Assembly: GCF_000182925.2 (NCBI RefSeq)
Contig: NC_026507.1
Location: forward strand, 2,356,001 to 2,420,000
Reading direction: 5' to 3'
DNA length: 64,000 nucleotides
DNA from: Neurospora crassa OR74A
Lineage: Eukaryota > Ascomycota > Sordariomycetes > Sordariales > Sordariaceae
In this document: positions 44,608 to 55,474 of the stretch, one piece after another
How the letters are laid out: each line of letters starts with the position of its first letter
Position numbering within the stretch: position 1 is the stretch's first letter
The notes under the pieces: model-generated
Told to the model about the DNA's origin: nothing
The model's database searches: none
The model's input: only the letters and a program-made list of their open reading frames with translations
Position numbers and translations under genes: made by a program

Positions 44608-47600
44608 GGGAAAGCCTACCCGCACCCCAACCGTTCCTAGGTGCACCCTCCCCCACCCAGAAAAATAGGGCGGTCCAGCTAATGACACCTAACATTGTAA
44701 ATCCCGTTTTTACCCGCAAAATTTCGTCTTTTCAATGCACGCAACATCGCTGTACCTTAGTCATTTCTTCTCCCTCTTTTTCACACAGCCAATTACACTA
44801 ATACTTTATACCACACTAGCACTTTACATATATCCACAACAACAGTCTCTCAACGTACGTAATCTCACTCAAATCAATTGATTTTAATTGCTTTCAAATA
44901 CTAACAATCAATCTAAATACCTTTATACAACCAGGAACTACATCGCTATCGTCGCGCTTCCTCTCCTTCGTTAGCGCTATCGATCCTACCTAACGAATAA
45001 GAGTAGACTATGCCAGTCGACGATCCCTTCTTCAAGTTACTACCCGACCCCAACTTTTTTAATATCCTTGCGTAATTTATCGAACTATACTACTGCTATT
45101 AATTTAGTATTATAGTTCAACGGTTTTACAAGTATAATAAAGGATCCAATAAAGGCGAGTATAAGAGGGTTGTATACTAGTATGACTACGCCTAGCGTAG
45201 AAGCTACCTCTAACGACTATATAAAATATAATATATTATATTACAAAAAATTGTATTAAATTACCTATTTCGAATTATATTATAAGCATTCGAGAGGGAT
45301 GGTTGTAAATAAACTGTATGGCCGTTAAACCTTATTTATTAAAGTTATAGTCCGTTAGAATATTTATATAGCTACCTTATTCTTTATATACGGACTGTTA
45401 CTATAGATTAAATAGTATATATTAATAATCTTCTTTAATAATGTGATTTAACCGTTCGATCTATCTACGCTACTATTAAAAGGCAGTATCTTAATCTATA
45501 TTTAACCTTCAAAAACTTAAATAACCAACAGCAATATCTTCGGCAAACAAACCGAAATAACTACACTAATACGCAAGGGTTTATCAAAAAGCTAAACCTC
45601 AATACAGTAATAGTATTTAAAACTAAAGACTTTGACCGTTATAGGGATAAGGGAGATAATAGGGAGGGTACTATACTACAGCATACCTTCTAAGTTACTA
45701 ATTCCTAACAGTCTATATAAGAACGGTTCCTATATATACTCCTTATTAACGCCATATATAAAACTAACCAATATTATACGCTACTCATACAAGGGGTAAT
45801 TATTATATTAGGGAGATTATTTATACTAATACTTCAAGCAGTTATTAACAACGAAAAGGAGGAGGGATTTATATAGCTAATTAAGGCACTCAATAAGGCT
45901 ATTAGGGAATTTAAAATTCCTCACCCCATTATACTTATTACTAATAGTAATACCCAACTTATCTCTACCATCGACCAACTCCTACCCAACGTTCAGCGCT
46001 AACGTTATATATAATATATTAATTATAATATTGTTAAGCACCTCAAAAATAACTAGATTACAATACCCAAAGACAGCGAATCTTTAAACAACAATATAAA
46101 TAACAACGAGGATCAGCCTAGTAAGGAGGACTCCTACCGTAGCAACTCTAATTCTACTAATTAATAAAGAGAGGCACATAGTCTATTTAATAAAAATAAT
46201 ATTAAACGGTTACGTTATATATATAATAAAGTTAAGACCGTTACTAAAACGTAGGCTAAGCTAGGTCCGGTCCCCAAAAGGGTTACTAACACTAGAACTA
46301 GCCTTTTTCATCTATAGTAGCATATAATTTACTCCTCGTCTAAATCGGACTTCAAAAAAGTATAGTCTCTCCTTTATTATCAATTTAAAAGTACATAGGA
46401 GGCTATCGTCAAATAATCCCGGCTCGAACTTATACCATACCAATTAGAGTAGGCTAGTTACTATATAAGGCACTACTTTAATTATAGGCAACATACTACA
46501 TTACCAAATAAATCCAATAATAGGTTATTAAAATCGTATAAGTTATTGGTTCGTAAGGGATTAATTAATCTTTATAAGGCTATAACTACCCACATCACTA
46601 CTCATTACAAACTCTTTAAGTAAAAGCTAACTTCGTTAATAACCCGCGCGTACACTACATAAATGGGACCCAATTATTCATAGCTTAATTCTACACCTTT
46701 AAAAATAATTTTATAGGGGATTAATTTACTTAATAAATAATACTAATAGTTAAAAATAACGTTTCCCAATATTCGATACCCTTATAGTAATAATAGTTAT
46801 TTATAGCTATATTTATACAATTTTCGAACCTAATATAAACTCCCTTATACCTACAAAATAGAAGCGGTTTACTATACTAGTAAGGCAATCTTAATTAATA
46901 AGGTTAACTATCATCCCTTTTAGCATCTCGTTTAACGTCGGGTAAAATCTATCTATTACCAATCCGATTATCCCTATACTAATTTATATAATAAGACGCA
47001 GTAAATAAATATCTACAATTTTGCCCAGCGGTTATAGTAGTACGTAAAGGTCGTCCCCCCAACTAAAGCGGTCCTTTTAGTAATAAGGCTATCCTCCCTA
47101 CTAGAAGTAGTAAATTTAAGGGACCCCGTAGCAGCTCCTAGAATACTTACCGTATACGAGCTTTAGCGCAGTATAACTATTCCCAATACGAGGTTAGGCC
47201 TAATATTAATAAACTAAATACCTAAAACGAGGTACGTAGTTGTATTAAAGTAACTAATAATAATAAGGATGAGGATAATAAGCTGGCTCAATACTGGGTA
47301 GAGAGAGTACGGGAGGTACGGTAGCGGGAGGAGGAGGCGAGAAGGGAGGAAGCCGTTGAGATATCTTCAATTAGCTTATCTAATGAGCTTTCTAAGCTGT
47401 CAGATGTCAGTATTTAGACTGTAATCGAGTAGAAATAAACCCATTTTCAATACTATAGAAATATCGCGAGATATGAGGTATGGGGACGCATTTGCAGGTG
47501 GATGACCCAGCTACGAATGTTACCAGACATCAGAAACATGGAAATTTACCGCTAAAACCCGATAATTTACATATCGGCTGACATGGGGTGCACCTAGGAA

Positions 47601-47626
47601 CGGTTGGGGTGCGGGTAGGCTTTCCC
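44608..47626 (+). mobile_element. Mutator-like element (MULE)
   Basis: 3019 bp with terminal inverted repeats of about 41 bp: GGGAAAGCCTACCCGCACCC at the left and GGGTGCGGGTAGGCTTTCCC at the right, almost unmutated. The 8-bp target duplication is perfect. Subterminal blocks are shared with MITE-A and MITE-B (CCCGTTTTTACCCGCAAAAT near 44.70 kb; GATAATTTACATATCGGCTG near 47.56 kb). It encodes one broken transposase. It is inserted in the Helitron Rep-helicase gene. Confidence 0.95.
45010..47440 (+). pseudogene. MULE transposase, dead
   Basis: ATG at 45010 gives MPVDDPFFKLLPDPNFFNIL. The catalytic core is visible at 45.7-46.1 kb: LLINAIYKTNQYYTLLIQGV (family: DxTYKTN; the Asp codon at 45748 is now Asn), NNEKEEGFI, HPIILITNSNTQLISTI (second Asp, codon 45943, now Asn), and YINYNIVKHLKNN (family: HINKNV). 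These are the signature blocks of the MULE transposase domain (DDE type, FAR1-related). A C-terminal charged region ends near 47.44 kb. About 2.4 kb matches a transposase of about 800 residues. Confidence 0.85.
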
Positions 47627-47634
47627 ATTTATAA
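47627..47634. repeat. MULE target-site duplication, right copy
   Basis: ATTTATAA, partner of 44600-44607. Confidence 0.9.
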
Positions 47635-47954
47635 TCCCGAGGGAAGAAGAGTACTAATCGCTATAGTTAGTAATAGTACTAATAATAACGAAGGTGAAGG
47701 TAGTATCTATATAAATACGGCTAATACAGCTTGACAAATATAGTTAATATATTAGAAGTATATGAATTTCGAAGAACGCTATACTTAAATATCCTTCTTT
47801 AAATTTATTACTAAATTCGATTGTACCAACTCACATCCCAAACCTCTAACGGATTATATCAAACAAGAAGTAATTAATTATTTCCCTATTTATAAGTATA
47901 AAGATAATTAGCGAAATTTTATTGGTATTAAACTTATACTATACTATCCTTATC
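47635..47954 (+). pseudogene. Helitron protein, middle segment between MULE and LINE-2
   Basis: Short continuation of the Helitron frame: NPEGRRVLIAIV, then YMNFEERYTQISFFKFITKF and TDYIKQEVINYFPIYKYKDN, ending at GIKLILYYP where LINE-2 enters. Homologous regions of fungal Helitrons link the Rep domain to the helicase domain. Confidence 0.75.
47940..47954. repeat. LINE-2 target-site duplication, left copy
   Basis: TATACTATCCTTATC; the right copy at 55460-55474 is TATATTATCCTTATC (one C/T difference). The match may extend two more bases (AA). Confidence 0.88.
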
Positions 47955-48005
47955 AAACTGCTTTAAAGGCGGAGACGCTGATTTCTAGTCGAGGAGTAAT
48001 CTAAA

Positions 48006-49570
48006 ATAAAAATTAATAACGGCAATCGACATAGGAGGGTCGTTTACGTCCCTCACAATATCATATAACGAGCGTAGTAATAATGTTATATCGCCGTTAC
48101 CGATAGCTATCGATAGCGGTATTTGTAGATTCAATTATAGTATTTACAACCCGCTCGCGGAAATCTCAGTACATAATAATCCCGAAGCCCTACTTACTGC
48201 AAAGACTTTGGATGAAATAGAGGAAGATAATCAAATATTAAAGAAGTTTACTACTAAAGTAAATAAGTCTACAGATTATAATACTATTTTAATTAAGTAA
48301 TGTTATTAAGTTCGAAAATTACTTCTTAAATTCGCGAAGGTATATATTAGAAAAAGTAGGTCGATGCGATTTAATGCTAGTAAGATTGGAATTAATTGAT
48401 TTATTATTAAAAAGGATTTTAACAATTTAAGGAAGGATATTTTAAAGGAAATTAAAAAAGGCGCTTAGGAAGCGCCGAAGTATTAGGCTAATATTATAGT
48501 AAAAGTTAATCGGAATAAAATTAATATTACCCTCTAATAATTACCTACTACTACTAAGAGATTTATCCCTTCTAACTTCGAATAGTAATTTACTATTAAG
48601 GGAACGATAATGACCGCTGAATTTATAAATTATATAAATACAAATACAAAGACAACCTTAATTACGTATTTAGGTAAGAAGAATACCGGCCTAGTAACTT
48701 ACGTAGCTATTAGAATATTAATAATCGGAGACTATATAATTATATTTAATACATTTATATATAATTAATATGTAATGAATTGATATATAATTAATATTAG
48801 TAAAATTAAATATAGGTTAAAGAAGTTTTTGGCCCTGATATTTTTATTATTACAAATATTATAGGCGTATCAGTTCGGGGCGTACTTTAGAATAGTATTA
48901 ATGATTATACTATAATAGAAGCTATTTCGAATATAGTAAAGGAGAGGAACCTAGAGGTATTTATCATTAGAGTTTAACTATAGAAGAGAAGGGACAGAAA
49001 GAATAGAAGTCTATTCCTTATAGAAATAACTATTATATTAGCAATATACTTCCTTTAAAATAACTTCTTCCTTTAGGATAGCGGCGTATACCTATATGAA
49101 CTATTTTAAATTTCGAATAATATTTAATAATACTTCAAGTATCAGGGAATCAAATATATAGCGAAATTTTATCATTAAGAAGATATTTGTACCTACTATA
49201 GTGAAATTAAATATTAAGGAAATTATTTTAGTAAGATAAATTACTTATTTAATAATAATAAATTATTTATTTATTAATTATATAGGGAGAAAGGATACTA
49301 TACATATAATTATAAGGAATATTCTATTTTCTAGAAGGTGATTATAAAAGCGTTTATTATATATACTAAAAGGCTACGGATATTCGCCCCCTATAAAAAT
49401 TTAATTAGAAGAGTATTAGAGTTAATAATAGAGATTATAAATAAAGGCGTTCTATTAAACACCGCCCCTAATTCCTATACTATTACTACCTTAGAAAAAT
49501 ATATTGGAGGAGGTATATAGAAGGGACGGATAAGGAAATTAATCGGCCCGTCCGCCCAATTAAGATTTAA
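48006..49570 (+). pseudogene. LINE-2 ORF1 (gag-like with zinc knuckles), dead
   Basis: The start codon is ATA (48006-48008), where LINE-1 has ATG. Then KINNGNRHRRVVYVPHNI, LLTAKTLDEIEEDNQILKK near 48.2 kb and NASKIGINQFIIKKDFNNLR near 48.4 kb. A zinc-knuckle pair lies near 49.13-49.22 kb: YFKYQGIKYIAKFY (CX2CX4HX4C with Cys/His now Tyr), then EDICTYYSE. The last open part (49338-49520) reads AFIIYTKRLRIFAPYKNL. The role would be RNA binding and chaperoning in the LINE particle. Confidence 0.8.
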
Positions 49571-49574
49571 AATA

Positions 49575-50124
49575 GTTTTTAGACACCGATGCGATGTTGG
49601 ATCCCTAGTTTAAGCAACGCCCGCTGTATTCGTTGAAGCGTGGGAATCTCCATCTCTTGTACCATTCCTTATTCGGACGGCTATAGCCGTCCTCACCCAA
49701 CCACTCTTCATTGCTTTAGTGCTTTATTACTTTATTGCTTTATTGCTTCAGTACATCATTGCTTTAGTACTTTATTGCTTTATTGCTTTATTGATGTAGA
49801 GAGGACGATAATAACCTTATAAATAAACAATATCGAGAAATTTAGTAAAGGATTTCAAAAATAGAAGGACCTAATATATTCTAGCGCGGACTATCAGAAA
49901 CACTGTCTGCGAAGTAGCCAATTAGAGCATTGCTTGGCAAGACGCCCTGACTAGTTGTAGGGCCGTACTACGCATTTGACCAATAAGAGGCCAAGAAACT
50001 ATTGTACGAAAACCTGACTATAGACGAACCGTCCTTCAATAGTCCGTTCGGTAGATGCGGGTCATAAATGAGCCCCTCTGAGACAGTGAATGTCATCCAC
50101 CTCTAAACAGTTGAAGCACGCTTC
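49575..50124. mobile_element. 550-bp lightly mutated insert in LINE-2
   Basis: Absent from LINE-1 at the collinear place (near 20.03 kb), where flanking sequence runs straight from CCCGTCCGCCC into ATAACCCTATA. Flanked here by AATA on both sides (49571-49574; 50125-50128), a possible short target duplication. The composition is normal (many CpA and GC words), unlike the LINE. It contains an 18-bp perfect palindrome GGACGGCTATAGCCGTCC (49675-49692), a minisatellite of TTGCTT[TA] units (about 49708-49795) and TTGAAGCACGCTTCAA near its right end. It has no coding potential beyond shadows and is not recognised as a known family. It could be a solo LTR or a MITE. Confidence 0.65.
49708..49796. repeat. 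minisatellite ATTGCTTTA/TACTTTATTG type
   Basis: About nine imperfect 9-10-bp units (CATTGCTTTAGTGC, TTTATTACTTTATTG and so on) inside the LINE-2 insert. The open frame across it (49640-49822) merely translates the repeat. Confidence 0.75.
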
Positions 50125-50229
50125 AATAACCCTATAAAGTTTAATAGATATATATTATATATATTTATAAAATATAGGGGGAAGTCGGTTATATAGTAGT
50201 AATAGTATTTATACGATTATAGCCCCCCT

Positions 50230-53200
50230 TAGGGAAGTAATACTTTCATCCTTTATTAGAGGATTAGAAGGAACCCTATTTTAGGGTAATTAATAGTCTA
50301 GTTGAAAATACTTCATTAAAACATAGAAGAATTGTACGAAAAGAAAAAAACCTCTATTTAAATAAGAGGAGACTTATAATATTATGAGAATTTAAGAGCC
50401 GAGTAAAGATTTAAATAGAAATATTTATTATCCTAGAGGCGGGAAATATTTTAAGGTCGATTATTCGGAGAAGGGAAGGGAAATAATATATATAATAGAA
50501 AAATAGAATTTAAAGGACTTAGATTTTTAAATTGGAAGGGATTAGATTACAGTTATATTTAAGAATTTAAGAGATTTAATGATTATTTATTCTATTTATT
50601 CTCCTATTCTTATATAAGGAATATTAGAATATGAATAAGGGTCGCTACTTTTCAAAATTATTGAAGCTAAACCCCCGGTAGGAAACTTAATTATAATTAG
50701 GGATTTGAATTTCTATTATCCTAATTAGGATTTAGGGAATAGGATTAATCTAAAGGCTATTCGCCTCCTTATATAGGTATAATACTAGAAATTCAATTTA
50801 CTTACGCCCTGTAGTAAACTAATCAAATTCGAGAATATAATATAAAGAGAGAAGGATATAGTGATTAATTATATATAATTATTATTTGGGGTTAAAGTTA
50901 AATATTAGAGAATATAATAGTACGATAAACGGGTTCGGACTACTACCCTTAGGAAATCTAGGTTTAAGTAGGAAAAAGAATAGAAAAATTAAAGAAGAAG
51001 GAGGATATAATTAGAATCTTATAGATATAATGAAACTAAAGGAGGCGACGGAAAAATAGATATTAATCTTAGAAAATATTATTATAATGGAAGATTCCAA
51101 ATTGGCGTTTTGTAAATTCAATAGAGAATTTACAAGTATTATGGAAGAAGTCGTCCTATATGAAAAGAAGAATCGAAGGAGGAGAGTAAATTAATAAATA
51201 TTAGGGTATAAAATATCTATAAAGGAAGTACAGAGGATATATTAAAAGTAATTTAAATACTAAATAATATTAAATTAAAGGGATTTTATTAAAGCTATAA
51301 TGAAAAAGAAGAGGATGATTACAAAGGCTTAGTAAACTATATAGTATAATAGTATTACTAAAGCTTTAAAAAACCTAAGTCGACTTTAATTACTAGAATA
51401 ATATGCCTAAACCCGAAGTTACCAATTAATAAACCTACTTAAATTACTAATCCTTTAGATTTATAAAAGAATAATAGAAATTGGAAACTATAATAGTAAG
51501 GCCGAAATCCTTACCGACCGCTTTTTCCCAAAGGTAGAAGTTCTAACGGATTACCTACCGGATTAGACCGAGTTATTGAATAATATTAACCCGATAATTA
51601 TTGGTAAATTAATTGATGAAGAGGACGTTTAAGACGTATTCTCTTAAATAGTACTTCATAAAGCCCCCGGAATCGATTAATCCTTAAATGAGTTTTTAAA
51701 ATTATATAGGCAGCTATTCCAACAAACCATAGTATATTTAATATCCGCTAGCTTCTAATTTAATTATTTCTTATAATAATTTAAGAATATAAAAATAATT
51801 ATCCTCAAGAAATATAAAGAGAATACCGCTTAATAAAGGCTAATAGGGGTATAGAAATTAACATTACTATTTAATAATATAGGGAAAATCTTCGAAGTAC
51901 TTATAGTTAAGAGATTTATATAAATAGCTAAAGAGTTTACTTTCCTATTAGAGGGCTGAATAAGTAACTAGGTAGGCTATTCAATGGTATTTACAATCTA
52001 GGTAGTTACTAATATAGTATATACGGCCTAAAAATTTAAAGTTGTAACGTCCCTTATACTCCTAAATTTAAAAGGAGCGTTTAATAGAATTGATTATAGG
52101 TAACTTCTATATACCTTATAAGCAATATAACTTCTAACGTAAATTATCAAATAAATAATAAACTTCGTAACTAATAAAGAAGGTTCTTTCTTCTTTAATA
52201 ACGAAACGTCCCGCCCTTATATAATTATTATTAACGTACTATAAAGCTCCCCCATCTCCCTTATTACATTTTTTCTCTTTATTACCTTATTATATTGAAA
52301 ATTAGTAATAATTCCGAATATAATTATGATTAATTTCGTAAATAATACTAATATTATAATAGTAACCCGCACTACTGGAGAAAACTACCGGATACTATAA
52401 GTAATATAGGAAATATATTTAAAATAGGTAGGGGTGAAAAGTATAAAATTCGAAGTAATTAAAATAGAATTAATATATTTTACGCGGACGAGGGTACTAA
52501 AAACGGAAACTTTCTAACTTAGGGATGAGTATTTTAATTAATAGAATTAATATAATTACTAAAGGTTTAGTTAATTGTGAATTTGATTATGGAGCTAATA
52601 TAAAAGTGGTAAAATAGAAAACAACGATTTAAATAAATATATTTATAAAATGAATAGTGAGAATATGGGGTTATTCCTTTAGTCGGGCTATGGAAATATA
52701 TACTAAATATACTTATAACGGTATTATATATAGGGTCTTAATAATTTTTTAAATTAACAGAAAACTATGGAAAATTACGAAGGATAATAATTAAATTAGT
52801 GAGATATTAAATTATATAGTTAAGAATTATTACTGAAATGTATAAAACTATCTTAATATAAAATTTAGAAATAGAAATATTTTATTTACTACTCAATTTC
52901 TACTTTGATAAAAAGATTTAAGCCTTCGAAGAAAGGTTCGCCCTGATAGACTAAGTCCGGTTCGTTCGGAGGATAGTAATTTAAGTTTCTAACTATATGT
53001 AAGTATAATGATTTGGAAGTTAGTTACCCGCTAATAAATTAAAGAGCAGTATAGTTAAAATTTAGTAGGTTAAAATATAAGTGTTAATAAAGAAGTTACT
53101 AATAATAGCAGTTAATCCCTCCTTGGAATTAGGGACCCTACTACTACTATTATAAATCCTAAAACTAATAGCCGCCGACCGAAAGGAATAATTGGAAAAT

Positions 53201-55190
53201 ATGATAAATTGGAAATAGGTATTGTGCTATAACTATTACCTAATAGTAGTAATAATAAAATTAGAGCAATAATACGAATTTACTATTGCTAACCTTACCC
53301 CTATATTTAATAGAAAAGCTATTTAATAATATATAATTAATATAAAGAAGAAGAAAGGAAGATCTTAATGACCGGAAGAAGATAAAGAAGAACCGTACCT
53401 ATGAATTGAAGTAAAGAGCTCCCTCCTTATTTAGGCTAGAATAGAAATTATTAGCCTCCGGGCGTTCCTCTACCGGAGGAAAATATTAAACGTCCTAATT
53501 CCTATTTACGCTTATAAGTCTAAAAAAAAGACCCATGCCTATATTATCCTAAATTACTTTAATATAAATACAATTTTCTAAAATAATTTAAAAGCTTAAC
53601 TACTAATAAGAGAAGAACTCTAAAAGTATTTAAATAATGGAACTAGAGCCGAAGAAATCCTATTATAAGTATTGGAATTAAGGAAGTTAAAAAAATACTA
53701 TTTAGTAATCGAATTGGAAGAGGAATAATATAAGGAAATTATAAGGTACTCCCAAAAAGAAAGCGGAATATTAATAATATTGGAATAATAAGGTACGAAT
53801 AAGGAGGAGATAATTATATTAATTATAGGAACTATTTAAACTACGGTTATAATAAGAACTAAAAAGTATTATTCAACGAACGTTTAATTATATTTAAGAA
53901 ACTGCTCGAATAGCTCTATTATACGAGTCTAGTTCGTAGTAACCTTATAGTACTATTGGATTTAATTATTGTTTATAAGGAGGTAGCCGGGAATATTAAT
54001 AGTTATAGGGTTACTAGGAATAGAATTACTACTACTAAAATTAGAGACTATACGAATAGGAATAATAATACTGTTACCGTTTGATATAATGTAAATAGGA
54101 GTATTAATATTACTATTAAAACCGGATATACTCCGAATTAGGTTTATAGTATTACTATTAGAGAGGGAAGGAATATAACTATAATAAATATGCTTTATAA
54201 TTAATTTATATAACCCTTCTATTAGAATTTAGTAGTACTATAGTTTATAGTATAAGGAAGATGTTCGAAGCTAGTAAGTAGGCTATTCTACTTTGAATAT
54301 TTATAGATATAATCAGTAAAGCTATTAGAAGTACGAATAAAAACATTTAAATTATAATTATATTTATCCTAATTACTTAATGTTTCAATAATCATTACTA
54401 TTTAAATAACGTTATAAGTATTATAAAGGCTAGTAGGGACGTTTAATATATATTATTTAAAGGTATAGGTATAAATAGTATTTTAAACGCTAATAATTAT
54501 AAATGTAGAAGTTAAATAATAATAAAAAGAGGAAAAACAAAGAATAAGAGACCTATTAGACGCCAAAATAAATCATATCCTTTAGTAATAACCTTATTGA
54601 AAGTAGTAGGAGAATTGGATTTATCTTTAGAATATAGAATAGAAGCGAAGTCTAAAGTATAGTAGAGGTAAGGAATTTTACGAATAATATTAATTAAATT
54701 GATATAAGGGCCGAAAAGGCAGGAGAAAGAAATTATATCAATTCTAAAGGAAATAATTACTAAAGAAATTATAAAAGGTATATAAATCAGGAATATAAAT
54801 TCTAAAATTAATGGAGATGTAGGGCTTGGGGACGGATTAAAAGAGGGGACTTTTATATTGGAGGTTAAATTAATTAAATTAGGGCGACGACGGCCGGAGG
54901 AAATTATTTCAATAGAAGTTATAATAAAGAAGAAGGAAGAAGAAAATTAGAAAGGGGTGTTATATAAGGGATAATATAAATGAGAGAAGGAAGTCCTTAT
55001 ATTATTATAAATAGAGATAAATTTATAAAGGGAGAGAATAAATAATAGGGGTAGAAGTATTTATAAACGGGGTAAGGAGGTAGAGAAGTAGGGAGGTAAA
55101 TAGGAAGATAAAATAAGAAAGCGGGGAGAAAGCGGAGGAAGGAGTAGTAGGGAATAAAACAGAGAGGTAGCGAAGGAAGTAATACGCTAG
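50230..55190 (+). pseudogene. LINE-2 ORF2 (endonuclease, reverse transcriptase, C-terminal region), dead
   Basis: Endonuclease near 50.45-50.9 kb: LMIIYSIYSPI, then LIIIRDLNFYYPNQDLGNRI (AP-endonuclease block; family GDFNxHHPxW), and the following LLTPCSKLIKF. RT near 52.2-52.4 kb: SSPISLITFFLFITLLY, then INFVNNTNI (52329-52355; FADD in the intact LINE-3). The C-terminal 2.5 kb reads as a Glu/Lys/Leu-rich protein with many stops; RNase H cannot be pinned. The enzyme nicks the target and reverse transcribes in place. Here the catalytic Asp of both endonuclease (GD to RD) and RT are affected. Confidence 0.85.
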
Positions 55191-55459
55191 GTTTAGTCCT
55201 ATTCTTATTATCCTTATTATTTTTATAATAAGATAATATAAAAGTAGGAGAAACGAAATTAGTTTACTATAGTAGTAGGTAAGAACCGTTATAATTGTAA
55301 GTAAAGTAGGAGCAGTATAGAGAACTATAGCAGAGATAAAGCTGGGGTTTTTATCCGGCGGCGTTTAATACTGTATAGTTTTCCCCTCTACAGAATTAGA
55401 GAAGGACCTTATGCTAATAAGGCGCTATGGTTTATAGTATAGGGAATAAGACCATTAAT
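55191..55459 (+). other. LINE-2 3' UTR
   Basis: Same structured 3' region as LINE-1 and LINE-3 (GTTTTCCCCTCTACAGAATT, GAAGGACCTTATGC), ending GGGAATAAGACC. Confidence 0.8.
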
Positions 55460-55474
55460 TATATTATCCTTATC
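55460..55474. repeat. LINE-2 target-site duplication, right copy
   Basis: TATATTATCCTTATC, partner of 47940-47954. Confidence 0.88.

Larger units (their letters stand above)
47955..55459 (+). mobile_element. LINE-2: full-length Tad-like LINE, plus strand
   Basis: 7505 bp including a 550-bp foreign insert. Begins AAACTGCTTTAAAGGCGG, matching the 5' end of LINE-1, and ends GGGAATAAGACC plus ATTAAT. It has a 15-bp target duplication. ORF1 (from 48006) and ORF2 (about 50.23-55.19 kb) lie in the plus direction. It is uniformly RIP-mutated except for the insert. It interrupts the Helitron gene at a codon after which the Helitron frame resumes. Confidence 0.92.
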
